Assembly (NCBI RefSeq): GCF_000013365.1
Contig: NC_007778.1
Location: 372,001-436,000, forward strand
Length of the DNA stretch: 64,000 nucleotides
Direction: 5' to 3'
From: Rhodopseudomonas palustris HaA2
GTDB taxonomy: Bacteria; Pseudomonadota; Alphaproteobacteria; Rhizobiales; Xanthobacteraceae
The position numbers were made by a program, and so were the translations under genes. Shown here piece by piece: positions 1 through 8,507 of this stretch (positions within the stretch are counted from its first letter, which is position 1; each line of letters opens with the position of its first letter). The notes beneath the pieces were generated by a model. That model saw only the letters and a program-made list of their open reading frames with translations, did not search any database and had not been told where the DNA came from.

Positions 1-311
1 TCCCGGTCGGCGGTCTTGAAGCCATAGCCGAGATCCCAGACGAAATGCCGGACGCCGCTGAGCAGATGGTGCATCAGCGCCCAGGTGTAGCCGAACAGGA
101 TCAGCCGGCCGATCCAGCTGCCGGTGAAGGCCTGGACGTTGGCGTAGGCGGCGGGGCCGGCCGCGCAGGCGATCAGCCACCAGGCCAGCAGAAGGGTTCC
201 AAAATACAGCGCAATGCCGGTGGCGCGGTGGACGATGGACAGGGCCATCGTCAGGCTCCAGCGGTAGGCCTGCATATGGGGCGAAAGCGGTCGGTCGATC
301 CTGGCGGTCAT
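1..311 (-). CDS. sdhC: Succinate dehydrogenase cytochrome b556 subunit, 3' part cut by window edge
   Basis: Membrane anchor of respiratory complex II, which passes electrons from succinate to quinone and binds heme b. The first 103 residues are visible; the rest lies beyond base 1. The start is the ATG at 309-311, giving MTARIDRPLSPHMQAYRW, the usual SdhC opening. A SIVHRATG quinone-site-like motif is near residues 25-32, two hydrophobic segments are near 33-52 and 68-84, and the HHLLSGVRH motif at 81-89 carries the expected heme-ligand histidine. sdhD, sdhA and sdhB should follow to the left, outside the window. Identification is firm for the visible part. Confidence 0.93.
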   Translation of the reverse strand, partial: MTARIDRPLSPHMQAYRWSLTMALSIVHRATGIALYFGTLLLAWWLIACAAGPAAYANVQAFTGSWIGRLILFGYTWALMHHLLSGVRHFVWDLGYGFKTADR

Positions 312-688
312 CGGCTGCTATGGGTTGGCTGCAAGCGGACAGGGCCCGGTCAGGGCTCGCGAAGGTGACCTTATTTACGAAGGACGTTCAACGAGTGCAA
401 CGATGAATTCACAATTATTGAATTTTAAATCACTGTTTGAAGTATACGCTGCGCCAAGGCGATGATGCGTTACGTCGCAGCGCCCTGAGGGCATCAGTGA
501 AGCCTGATTCATCGCTCGCTGGGGCGACGTTTAGGCCCGTGATCGCGCAACCCCCGTTGCGCGCCAAAGGTAAGAAACTGCTGCACTTTCGAACCGCTCT
601 AAGCGATCTTGCGCGTCGCCGCTTCCCGCCATCCCGCCCCCGTGCAATGCTCGCCGAAGCCCCGCCGACACTCCCGCGCGAAGCCCAG
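312..688. other. Divergent intergenic region between sdhC and the CDF exporter
   Basis: About 380 bases with no convincing gene. The stretch 370-435 is clearly AT-richer than its surroundings and is the likely place for the sdh promoter (leftward) and possibly the exporter promoter (rightward). I could not pick a convincing -35/-10 pair. The exporter reading frame stays open to 437, but that extension has no typical CDF sequence, so I treat it as upstream DNA. Confidence 0.5.
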
Positions 689-1678
689 ATGACCCACGCC
701 CACGACCTTTGCCACGACGACCACGCGCACCCGGACGATTCCGGTGAGATCGCCGGTCGTGACCACGCGCATGCCCATGGGCACGGCGCGCATAGCCATG
801 CGCCGAAGGATTTCGGCCGCGCCTTTGCGATCGGGATCGGGCTCAACATCGGCTTCGTGATCGTCGAGGCGGTGTTCGGCTGGCTCGGCAATTCGATGGC
901 GCTGCTGGCCGACGCCGGCCACAATCTGTCCGACGTGCTCGGCCTCGCCGTGGCCTGGATCGCGGCGGAACTGTCGAAGCGGCCGCCCTCGGCCCGTTTC
1001 ACCTACGGGCTGCGCGGCTCGTCGATCCTCGCCGCGCTGTTCAACGCGGTGTTCCTGCTGCTCGCGGTCGGCGCGATCGGCTGGGAGGCGATGCTGCGGC
1101 TGTTCAATCCCGAGCCGGTCGCCGGCGTCACCATGATGGTGGTGGCCGGCGTCGGCATCGGCATCAACGCCGCCACGGCCTGGCTGTTCTTCTCGGGCCG
1201 TCACGACGATCTCAACATCCGCGGCGCCTATCTGCACATGATCGCCGACGCCGCGGTGTCGGCTGCTGTCGTCGTCGCGGGCGTCGTGATCCTGTTCAGC
1301 GGCTGGACCTGGATCGACCCGGCGGTCAGCCTGCTGGTGGTCGGCGTGATCGTCTGGGGCACCTGGGGCCTGCTGCGCGACTCCACCGCGATGTCGCTCG
1401 GCGCGGTGCCGCGCGGCATCGATCCGGCCGCGGTACGCGCCTTCCTGGCGAGCCGGCCCGGCGTCACGCAGCTGCACGATCTGCACATCTGGCCGATGTC
1501 GACCACCGAGGTGGCGCTGACCTGCCATCTGGTGATTCCGTCGGGCTCCCCCGGCGACGCCTTCCTGATCGAGATCGCCCACGCGCTGCAGCACGATTTC
1601 GGCATCGCCCACGCCACCGTGCAGATCGAGACCGACCCGGAAACGCCCTGCGCGCTGGCGCCGGATCACGTGGTGTAG
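689..1678 (+). CDS. CDF family divalent metal cation exporter (CzcD/ZitB-like)
   Basis: Inner-membrane proton-coupled exporter of Zn2+ or related divalent metals, about 329 residues. The N-terminus is histidine-rich (motifs such as HAHAHGHG and HSHAP), as in the cytosolic metal-binding leader of CzcD/ZitB proteins. Six hydrophobic segments follow. The metal-site motifs ADAGHNLSD in helix 2 and MIADAAVSA in helix 5 are both present, and the cytoplasmic C-terminal domain contains HDLHIWP. I chose the ATG at 689 because the His-rich leader begins there; the frame is open further upstream, with another ATG at 647. It is a single gene between repeat-bearing spacers. The exact metal cannot be read from sequence. 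Confidence 0.9.
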   Translation: MTHAHDLCHDDHAHPDDSGEIAGRDHAHAHGHGAHSHAPKDFGRAFAIGIGLNIGFVIVEAVFGWLGNSMALLADAGHNLSDVLGLAVAWIAAELSKRPPSARFTYGLRGSSILAALFNAVFLLLAVGAIGWEAMLRLFNPEPVAGVTMMVVAGVGIGINAATAWLFFSGRHDDLNIRGAYLHMIADAAVSAAVVVAGVVILFSGWTWIDPAVSLLVVGVIVWGTWGLLRDSTAMSLGAVPRGIDPAAVRAFLASRPGVTQLHDLHIWPMSTTEVALTCHLVIPSGSPGDAFLIEIAHALQHDFGIAHATVQIETDPETPCALAPDHVV

Positions 1679-1695
1679 GCGAGGCACTCGAAGTT

Positions 1696-1810
1696 TCCCT
1701 CCCCCTTGCGGGGAGGGTGGCCGGCCGTAAGGCCGGTCGGGTGGGGGTAGCAACGCACGCTGTGCTCGCGGACCCCCACCCCCGACCCCTCCCCGCAGGG
1801 GGGAGGGGAG
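1696..1810. repeat. Palindromic intergenic repeat, family A
   Basis: Two facing arms of the type CTCCCC-CTTGCGG-GGAGG with a GGTGGGGG tail, able to form a long hairpin. It lies between the convergent ends of the CDF exporter and matB. The same family recurs about eight times in this window. Confidence 0.75.
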
Positions 1811-1833
1811 CCCCGCACAGCGCCCGGCGCTTG

Positions 1834-3345
1834 TTACTTGTAAATATCCTTGTAGGTGCTGCGCAGCACGTTCTTCTGCACCTTGCCCATGGTGTTGCGC
1901 GGCAGTTCGTCGACGATGATCACCTTCTTGGGCATCTTGAACTTGGCGATCTGGCCGTCGAGGCTCTTCAGCACCTCCGCCTCGTCGAGCGAGGATTGGC
2001 TGCTACGCACCACCACCGCGGTGACGCCCTCGCCGAAATCGGCGTGCGGCAGGCCGATCACCGCAGATTCGACCACGCCCGGCATGGCGTCGATCTCGCT
2101 CTCGATCTCCTTCGGATAGACGTTGAAGCCGCCGGTGATCACCAGATCCTTGCCGCGGCCGAGGATGTGGACATAGCCGCGCTCGTCGATCTTGCCGAGA
2201 TCGCCGGTGATGAAGAAGCCGTCGGGACGGAATTCCGCCGCGGTCTTCTCCGGCATCCGCCAATAGCCCTTGAACACGTTCGGGCCCTTCACCTCGATCA
2301 TGCCGATCTCGCCGCGCGGCAATTCGCGGCCGGCGTCCGGATCGGTGACGCGCACCGACACGCCGGGCAGCGGAAACCCGACCGCGCCGGGCACGCGCTC
2401 GCCGTCATACGGATTCGAGGTGTTCATGTTGGTCTCGGTCATGCCGTAGCGCTCGAGCACGGCATGGCCGGTGCGCGCCGACCATTCGCGATGGGTCTCG
2501 GCGAGCAGCGGCGCCGAGCCGGAGATGAACAACCGCATATGGCTGGTCGCATCCTTGGTCAGCCGCGGGCTCTGCAGCAGCCGCGTGTAGAATGTCGGCA
2601 CGCCCATCAGCACGGTGGCGCGCGGCATCAGATCGATGATCCGCTCCGGATCGAGCTTCGGCAGGAAGATCATCGACGCGCGGGCGAACAGCGTGACGTT
2701 GCTCGCCACGAACAGCCCATGCGTGTGATAGATCGGCAGCGCATGGATCAGCACGTCGTCGGGCGAAAAGCGCCAATAGTCGACCAGCGTCAGCGAGTTC
2801 GAGGCGAGATTGTCGTGCGACAGCATCGCGCCCTTGGAGCGGCCGGTGGTGCCCGAGGTGTAGAGGATCGCGGCGAGATCGGAGCCTTCGCGCGGCACGG
2901 TGGCGAAGTCGGACGAGGCCTGCGCTGCCGCATCGGTCAACGAACCTTGCCCCCCGGCATCCAGCGTTTCGACAGCCGCATTCACCTTGGCGGCGATCGC
3001 CGCGATCCCGTCGCGCGTGGCCGGATCGCACACCACCAGCGACGGCTCGGCGTCGGTGATGAAGTAATCGAGTTCGTGCAACGTGTAGGCGGTATTGAGC
3101 GGCAGATAGACCGCGCCGGCGCGCACTGTGGCGAGATACAACACCAGCGCCTCGACCGATTTCTCGGTTTGCGCTGCAACACGATCGCCGATCTTGACGC
3201 CGCGCGCGATCAGCACATTGGCGACGCGGCCCGCGCGCGCGACCAGTTCGCCGTAGCTGATGCTGCCGCCGTCGGCGGTCTCGATCGCGCGTTTGTCAGG
3301 ATCACCGGGCGCATCGAACAGGCGAGCAAACAGATTGGCGTTCAT
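1834..3345 (-). CDS. matB: Malonyl-CoA / methylmalonyl-CoA synthetase MatB
   Basis: ATP-dependent (AMP-forming) ligase that makes malonyl- or methylmalonyl-CoA from the free acid; cytosolic ANL-superfamily enzyme of 503 residues. The P-loop-like motif YTSGTTGRSKG is at 162-172, RYGMTET at 299-305, TGDL at 380-383, and the catalytic lysine sits in NTMGKVQ as Lys488. That position and length match the characterised R. palustris MatB, whose Lys488 is reversibly acetylated. The start at 3345 (MNANLFARLF) follows that protein; in-frame ATGs at 3369 and 3420 are possible alternatives. It is divergent from the SDR gene, with about 90 bases between them. Function is confident; substrate preference is inferred from the family. 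Confidence 0.95.
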   Translation of the reverse strand: MNANLFARLFDAPGDPDKRAIETADGGSISYGELVARAGRVANVLIARGVKIGDRVAAQTEKSVEALVLYLATVRAGAVYLPLNTAYTLHELDYFITDAEPSLVVCDPATRDGIAAIAAKVNAAVETLDAGGQGSLTDAAAQASSDFATVPREGSDLAAILYTSGTTGRSKGAMLSHDNLASNSLTLVDYWRFSPDDVLIHALPIYHTHGLFVASNVTLFARASMIFLPKLDPERIIDLMPRATVLMGVPTFYTRLLQSPRLTKDATSHMRLFISGSAPLLAETHREWSARTGHAVLERYGMTETNMNTSNPYDGERVPGAVGFPLPGVSVRVTDPDAGRELPRGEIGMIEVKGPNVFKGYWRMPEKTAAEFRPDGFFITGDLGKIDERGYVHILGRGKDLVITGGFNVYPKEIESEIDAMPGVVESAVIGLPHADFGEGVTAVVVRSSQSSLDEAEVLKSLDGQIAKFKMPKKVIIVDELPRNTMGKVQKNVLRSTYKDIYK

Positions 3346-3434
3346 GTTGGTGTTTCCGTGCGCGTTCATGCAACATTCGCGAAGGGCGATTGCATAGCAA
3401 GAACGTCCATCGCAAAGCAACGGAGACAGTTTGC

Positions 3435-4184
3435 ATGAACAGGAACGGGAACCGCGTGGCCTGGGTCACCGGCGGCGGCAGCGGTATCGGCGAGGCCGGC
3501 GCGGAAGCGCTCGCTGCCGATGGCTTCACCGTGGTGGTGTCGGGACGGCGGGCGGAGGCGCTCGACCAGGTGGTGGCGAAGATCAAAGCGCGCGGCGGCA
3601 CGGCCGCAGCGATCGCGCTGGACGTCAGTGACTCCGGCGCCGTGATCGCCGCGGCGGACCGGATCGTCGCCACGCATGGCCGGATCGACTGTCTCGTCAA
3701 CTCCGCCGGCCTCAACGTGCCGAAACGCTCCTGGGCCGACATGGAGCTCGACGGTTGGAACAAGCTCGTCGAGATCAATCTCGACGGCGTGCTGTACTGC
3801 ATGCGCGCGGTGCTGCCGACGATGCGGGCGCAGCGGGACGGCTGCATCATCAACGTCTCGTCCTGGGCTGGGCGCCACGTCTCCAAGATGCCGGGGCCGG
3901 CCTATACCGCCACCAAGCACGCGGTGCTGGCGCTGACGCATTCCTTCAACATGGACGAATGCGTCAACGGCCTGCGCGCCTGCTGCCTGATGCCGGCGGA
4001 GGTCGCCACCCCGATCCTGAAACTGCGGCCGGTGGTGCCGAGCGCCGAGGATCAGGCGCGGATGCTGCAGCCCGACGATCTCGGCCGCACCATCGCCTTC
4101 GTCGCAACGATGCCGCCGCATGTCTGCGTCAACGAGATCCTGATCAGCCCGACCTGGAATCGGTCGTTCGTCGGCGGGTTGTGA
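3435..4184 (+). CDS. Short-chain dehydrogenase/reductase
   Basis: Classical NAD(P)-dependent SDR of 249 residues. The Rossmann motif GGGSGIG is at 13-19, NSAG at 89-92, the catalytic serine in NVSSWAG around 142-143, and YxxxK at Tyr157/Lys161. The start at 3435 is preceded by GGAGA; an upstream in-frame ATG at 3390 lies within the matB leader region and is less likely. The substrate is unknown. Divergent placement next to matB could mean shared control, but nothing in the protein ties it to malonate metabolism. Confidence 0.88.
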   Translation: MNRNGNRVAWVTGGGSGIGEAGAEALAADGFTVVVSGRRAEALDQVVAKIKARGGTAAAIALDVSDSGAVIAAADRIVATHGRIDCLVNSAGLNVPKRSWADMELDGWNKLVEINLDGVLYCMRAVLPTMRAQRDGCIINVSSWAGRHVSKMPGPAYTATKHAVLALTHSFNMDECVNGLRACCLMPAEVATPILKLRPVVPSAEDQARMLQPDDLGRTIAFVATMPPHVCVNEILISPTWNRSFVGGL

Positions 4185-4743
4185 GTTCGAGTGACCTCTC
4201 CCGCTTGCGGGGGAGATCGGATCGCGTAGCGATCCGGGTGGGGGAAGCTGACTCTTGGTAATTGCTTTCTCAATGCTCGGCTCGCCCTCACCCCAACCCT
4301 CTCCCGCAAGCGGGAGAGGGAGTCAGGCTGCGGTCGGAGGCGGCGCTGATCATCCTCTTTCAATCAGTTATCGATACTCATTGATGAAATAGCTCGGAGC
4401 GTTCTGGCCGAACTGATCATCCGCATCGTCCGCAACGCAATCAGCGCGCCCCCTCTCCCGCTCGCGGGGGAGGGTTGGGGTGGGGGAAACGGCGCGCGCG
4501 ATTCTCCCCGAGCCCCACTATCAAGTCGCCGTCATCAGCGCGTGATGCAACCGAGCAGGGCACGCGCGAACGCCGATCCCGGCGATTAGTTTCAGCCTGC
4601 GACAAAAAATCTATTCTGAAACTGCCCATCGCAACTCCCGTAGCTGGCTGCAACGACGGAGCCCTCCAGCCCCCCAACGCGCCGTCGTTGCGAACCTCGC
4701 CCGCGTGCTTGGCCGCGGGTCCAACCGAATCGGGAGACGAAAC
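4185..4743. repeat. Repeat-filled intergenic region (family A, two blocks)
   Basis: About 560 bases without a gene. A full two-armed family A element spans about 4194-4323, with arms CTCTCCCGCTTGCGGG and CTCTCCCGCAAGCGGG. A single arm lies at about 4449-4486. The last 240 bases before the fasciclin gene show no repeat and presumably hold its promoter; I could not define one. Confidence 0.7.
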
Positions 4744-5325
4744 ATGTCGAAGCGAATTGCCTATCTGTCCGCCGCGGCGCTGAGCGCATTGGCGCTCACC
4801 GCGACCGTGACCGTACCGGCGCAGGCCGAATCCAAGAAGATGATGAAGAGCGAGATGAGCGGCGACACCGTGATGGTCGGCGGCGCGCCGATGTATCCGT
4901 CGAAGAACATCGTCGAGAACGCCGTCAACTCCAAGGATCACACCACGCTGGTCGCCGCGGTGAAGGCCGCCGGCCTGGTCAAGACGCTGGAAGGCAAGGG
5001 CCCGTTCACGGTGTTCGCGCCGACCAACGCCGCCTTCGGCAAGCTCCCGGCCGGCACCGTCGACACGCTGGTGAAGCCCGAGAACAAGCAGCAGCTCACC
5101 AAGATCCTCACCTATCACGTGGTGCCCGGCAAGCTCGTCGCCGCCGACCTCACCGACGGCAAGAAGCTGACCACCGTCGAGGGCGAAGTCCTGACCGTCA
5201 AGCGCGCCGGCGACAGCGTGATGCTGGTCGACAGCAAGGGCGGCAGCTCGACCGTCACCATCCCGAACGTCAACCAGTCGAACGGCGTCATTCACGTCGT
5301 CGACACCGTGCTGATGCCGTCCTGA
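4744..5325 (+). CDS. Secreted fasciclin (FAS1) domain protein
   Basis: Exported protein of 193 residues with one FAS1 domain, a fold used in bacterial and eukaryotic adhesion proteins. A Sec signal peptide of about 27 residues ends at AQA. A short linker precedes the FAS1 domain, which holds the H1-like motif FTVFAPTNAAFG and the H2-like region NGVIHVVDTVLMPS at the C-terminus. The ATG at 4744 is preceded by GGGAGA. It lies 220 bases upstream of a cytochrome b561 and a molybdopterin oxidoreductase gene on the same strand, a neighbourhood that suggests an envelope role, but the link is inferred. Confidence 0.9.
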   Translation: MSKRIAYLSAAALSALALTATVTVPAQAESKKMMKSEMSGDTVMVGGAPMYPSKNIVENAVNSKDHTTLVAAVKAAGLVKTLEGKGPFTVFAPTNAAFGKLPAGTVDTLVKPENKQQLTKILTYHVVPGKLVAADLTDGKKLTTVEGEVLTVKRAGDSVMLVDSKGGSSTVTIPNVNQSNGVIHVVDTVLMPS

Positions 5326-5546
5326 CGATCGCTTCCGCTGCTTCCAACGTCCCCCGAGGCGGCGGATGAAGCGGCGACCACCACGCTGCTTCGCGAAGGG
5401 CGCGGGCCGGGACACCGGCTCGCGCTTTCGTGATCGAAACGGTGATGTCGATCTCGCCGTGGAAGGGAAGCGGGCGTAACGAGGCGGGGTTATAGTCCGT
5501 ATCGTCAAGGCCATCGCTTTGATGACGAACCGCTTCAGGATGTCCG

Positions 5547-6179
5547 ATGTCGAGCACCACGCTCAGTGAAAACGATGCCGCCGCCGGCGCTGCGCGACAA
5601 GTGATCCAGCCCGCCTGGGTGCGGGTCGTGCACTGGATCAACGCCGCCGCGATGATCGTGATGATCCTATCCGGCTGGCAGATCTACAACGCTTCGCCGC
5701 TGTTCGATTTCCAGTTCTCGCGCGCGATCACGCTGGGCGGCTGGCTCGGCGGCGGATTGCTGTGGCACTTCGCGGCGATGTGGGTGCTGATGCTCAACGG
5801 CCTGGTGTATCTCGCGGTCGGCTTCGCCACCGGCCGCTTCCGCCGCAAGCTGTGGCCGATCACGCCCTCCGGCGTCGTCACCGACCTCGCCAGGGCCGCG
5901 ACCTTCCGGCTGTCGCACGCCGACCTCACCACCTACAACTATGTCCAGAAGCTGCTCTATGCCGGCATCATTCTGGTCGGAATCCTGGCCGTGCTGTCGG
6001 GCCTGTCGATCTGGAAGCCGGTCCAGTTCCAGACGCTGACGGCCCTGTTCGGCGGCTACGACACCGCGCGCTACGTGCATTTCTTCGCGATGGCGGCGAT
6101 CGTCGGATTCCTCGTCATTCACGTCGTGCTGGCGGTGCTGGTGCCGAAGAGCCTGCGGGCGATGATCCTCGGGAGATAG
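5547..6179 (+). CDS. Cytochrome b561 / Ni-Fe hydrogenase-type b-type cytochrome
   Basis: Four-helix inner-membrane diheme cytochrome b of 210 residues. Hydrophobic segments lie near 26-46, 66-92, 136-156 and 176-200. The likely heme-ligand histidines are His29 (VVHW), His74 (LWHF), His178 (YVHF) and His192 (VIHV). The stop codon is only three bases before the molybdopterin oxidoreductase start, so the two are cotranscribed. The pair resembles two-part systems in which the cytochrome exchanges electrons with a periplasmic Mo enzyme. It is not recognisably MsrQ by sequence. Confidence 0.87.
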   Translation: MSSTTLSENDAAAGAARQVIQPAWVRVVHWINAAAMIVMILSGWQIYNASPLFDFQFSRAITLGGWLGGGLLWHFAAMWVLMLNGLVYLAVGFATGRFRRKLWPITPSGVVTDLARAATFRLSHADLTTYNYVQKLLYAGIILVGILAVLSGLSIWKPVQFQTLTALFGGYDTARYVHFFAMAAIVGFLVIHVVLAVLVPKSLRAMILGR

Positions 6180-6182
6180 TCG

Positions 6183-6962
6183 ATGCTGCGCATCAAATCG
6201 CTGCTGATCCCCGGCGTCGACAAGACGCTGTTGGTCAAGGACGCCGCCCGGCTGATGCCGGATCTCACGCGCCGGCGTTTTCTCTCCGGCGGCGCCAGCC
6301 TCGGCGCGCTGACGCTGCTGACCGGCTGCGACGTGATCGACGGCGCCTCGGCCGAGAACCTGCTCGCCAAGGTGTCGAAGTTCAACGATGCGGTGCAGGC
6401 GGCGATCTTCGATCCGAACACGCTGGCGCCGACCTACAGCGAAAAGGACATCACCCGGCCGTTCCCGTTCAACGCGTATTACTCGCTGGACGAGGCGCCG
6501 GAGATCGACGGCAAGGATTGGGCGCTCGAAGTCTCGGGCCTGGTCGACAGCAAGAAGAGCTGGACGCTCGCTGAACTGACGCAGCTCCCCGAAGTCGGGC
6601 AGATCACCCGGCACATCTGCGTCGAGGGCTGGAGCGCGATCGGCTCGTGGAGCGGCGTGCGGCTGAGCGATTTCCTCAAACTGGTCGGCGCCGACACCAA
6701 CGCCAAATACGTCTGGTTCCGCTGCGCCGACGACTACACCTCGCCGATCGACATGCCGACCGCCCTGCATCCGCAGACCCAGATGACGCTGAAATACGAC
6801 GGCCAGATCCTGCCGCGCGCCTACGGCTATCCGATGAAGATCCGAATCCCGACCAAGCTCGGCTTCAAGAATCCGAAATACGTCGTCGCGATGGAAGTCA
6901 CCAACGACTACAAAGGCGGCTATTGGGAAGACCAGGGCTACAATTCGTTCAGCGGACTGTAA
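6183..6962 (+). CDS. Tat-exported molybdopterin-dependent oxidoreductase (sulfite oxidase/MsrP-like fold)
   Basis: Protein of 259 residues with a sulfite-oxidase-type Mo-cofactor domain. A twin-arginine motif (TRRRFLSGG, 29-37) is followed by a hydrophobic stretch and LTGC at 46-49, so it may be a Tat lipoprotein. Cys146 in RHICVEGWSAIGSW is the expected Mo-thiolate ligand. The C-terminal motifs YGYPMKIRIPTKLGFKNPKY also fit the family. It is immediately downstream of the b561 gene (3-base gap), so the cytochrome is its likely electron partner. The substrate is unknown; methionine-sulfoxide repair or another small-oxide reduction are options. Confidence 0.88.
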   Translation: MLRIKSLLIPGVDKTLLVKDAARLMPDLTRRRFLSGGASLGALTLLTGCDVIDGASAENLLAKVSKFNDAVQAAIFDPNTLAPTYSEKDITRPFPFNAYYSLDEAPEIDGKDWALEVSGLVDSKKSWTLAELTQLPEVGQITRHICVEGWSAIGSWSGVRLSDFLKLVGADTNAKYVWFRCADDYTSPIDMPTALHPQTQMTLKYDGQILPRAYGYPMKIRIPTKLGFKNPKYVVAMEVTNDYKGGYWEDQGYNSFSGL

Positions 6963-6976
6963 TCGCTCCTTCCACC

Positions 6977-7087
6977 GTCATTCCGGGGCACGCGCGACGC
7001 GCGTGAACCCGGAATCACGAGCTGTTCTGCGGTGCTCATCACCTCGAGATTCCGGGTTCGTTCGCTGCGCGAGCGCCCCGGAATGAC
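6977..7087. repeat. Palindromic intergenic repeat (CATTCCGGG type, family E)
   Basis: Long inverted repeat whose outer arms are GTCATTCCGGGGC and GCCCCGGAATGAC, with inner copies of CCCGGAAT and ATTCCGGG. It sits between the convergent ends of the oxidoreductase and the MFS transporter gene. Confidence 0.7.
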
Positions 7088-7096
7088 TTACTTGGA

Positions 7097-8284
7097 TCAG
7101 GCACGCCGCAGTGGCCGCTGGAATGCCGACAGCACCGCGCCGAGCGCCAGCGTCGCGGCCGAGACCGCCAGCGCCGAGGACAGCGACCCGATCGCGTCGG
7201 TGATGGCGCCGACCAGCAGCGGGCCGAGCGTCTGGCCGATGCCGAATGCGATCGTCATCGCGGCGATCGCGCCGGGCCATTGCGCCTGGCTGTAGTTGAA
7301 GCGGACGAAGGCGGTGGTCGAGGCCACCACCGCGAAAAACGACACGCCGAACACCAGCGCCGAGATCGCCAGCATCAGCGGCGACAGGCCGAACAGCGGC
7401 AGCACCGCGCCGACCGCGTTGACGCCGAGGATGATCGTGGTCGACATGCCGCCGCGGTCCATCGCCATGATCCGGCGCCAGACCCACGGGGTGACGAAGG
7501 CGCTGGCCCCGATCAGGCACCAGAACGCGCTCTGCGCCGCAGCCCCGCCGCCGGCATCGCGCACATAGGCGATCATGAAGGTCATGTAGGCGATGTAGCC
7601 CGCGCCGAACATGAAATAGCCGGCCAGATAGATCCACACCGGGCGGATCGTGAAGCGCGCCGCACCGCCGCCGAGGTTGGCGGCGCTGGCCAGCGGTGCC
7701 AGCAGCAGCGGCAGCGTCATCGCCGCCGACAGCACCGCCATCACCAGCCAGCCGATCCACCACGAGCCAGGACCGGCGGCCTCGAGCAGAAACGGCGTGA
7801 TCAGCCCCGACGACAGGATGCCGATGCCCGGGCCGGCGTAAAACAGGCTGAGCAGAAACGCCGAACGCGCCGGCTGCGACTGCGCGATCGTGGTCGCCAG
7901 CGCCCCGCCGGCGACGAAGGCCAGCGCCGCGCCGATCCCGGCGATCAGCCGCGCCGCCGACAGCGCCACGAAACTCCCCGACAATGCGCACAGCGCCAGC
8001 GACGCCACGCAGGCCAGCGTGCCGGCGCGGACGATCGCCGCCAGCCCGTAGCGGCGCACCAGCTGCGAGGTCGCCAGCGCGCCCGCGAGATAGCCGGCGG
8101 CATTGACGGTGTTCATGAAGCCGGCCGCCGAATAGGACCATTGCAGGCTGTCGCGCATGTCGGGCAGCAGCAGCGAATAGGCGAAGCGGCCGATCCCCAG
8201 ACCGACGGTCGGCGCGAGCGACAGGATCAGGATCAGCCGCGCCGGATGGGCCGGCGGGGCGTCAGGGCGGTCGAGCAGGGTCAA
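7097..8284 (-). CDS. MFS transporter (YbfB/YjiJ-like)
   Basis: Major facilitator superfamily permease of about 395 residues with roughly twelve hydrophobic segments; substrate unknown. The opening LILSLAPTVGLGIGRFAYSLLLPDM is typical of the YbfB/YjiJ-type group. The proposed start is a TTG at 8282-8284, preceded by a GGCGGGAG ribosome-binding site at a good distance. Upstream in-frame codons run into the family C repeat and have no transporter character. No linked gene reveals its substrate. Confidence 0.82.
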   Translation of the reverse strand: MTLLDRPDAPPAHPARLILILSLAPTVGLGIGRFAYSLLLPDMRDSLQWSYSAAGFMNTVNAAGYLAGALATSQLVRRYGLAAIVRAGTLACVASLALCALSGSFVALSAARLIAGIGAALAFVAGGALATTIAQSQPARSAFLLSLFYAGPGIGILSSGLITPFLLEAAGPGSWWIGWLVMAVLSAAMTLPLLLAPLASAANLGGGAARFTIRPVWIYLAGYFMFGAGYIAYMTFMIAYVRDAGGGAAAQSAFWCLIGASAFVTPWVWRRIMAMDRGGMSTTIILGVNAVGAVLPLFGLSPLMLAISALVFGVSFFAVVASTTAFVRFNYSQAQWPGAIAAMTIAFGIGQTLGPLLVGAITDAIGSLSSALAVSAATLALGAVLSAFQRPLRRA

Positions 8285-8404
8285 GCGTTTCTCCCGCCGC
8301 CATTGTGGCAGGGAGTTCGCCGTTTGGGCAACCGAGCCCCGAGCAACACTGTCTTGCCAAGCCCGCAACGGCGCTTTAGCACTCGGCCGCTTTCCGTTTC
8401 CGCT

Positions 8405-8479
8405 GTCATGCCCGGGCTTGACCCGGGCATCCATCATTTTCGCGAGAAGCTGGATTGCCGGGTCAAGCCCGGCAATGAC
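8405..8479. repeat. Palindromic intergenic repeat, family C
   Basis: Inverted repeat with arms GTCATGCCCGGGCTTGACCC and GGGTCAAGCCCGGCAATGAC, in the leader of leuB. The same family appears at about six places in the window. Confidence 0.75.
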
Positions 8480-8507
8480 GGTGTCGTAGATCTGAGGACC
8501 CCAAATC

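Noticed and set aside
1717-3438. 573-codon open frame on the plus strand opposite matB
   Set aside because: Antisense shadow of matB in high-GC DNA; Arg/His/Asp-rich composition without motifs and no ribosome-binding site.
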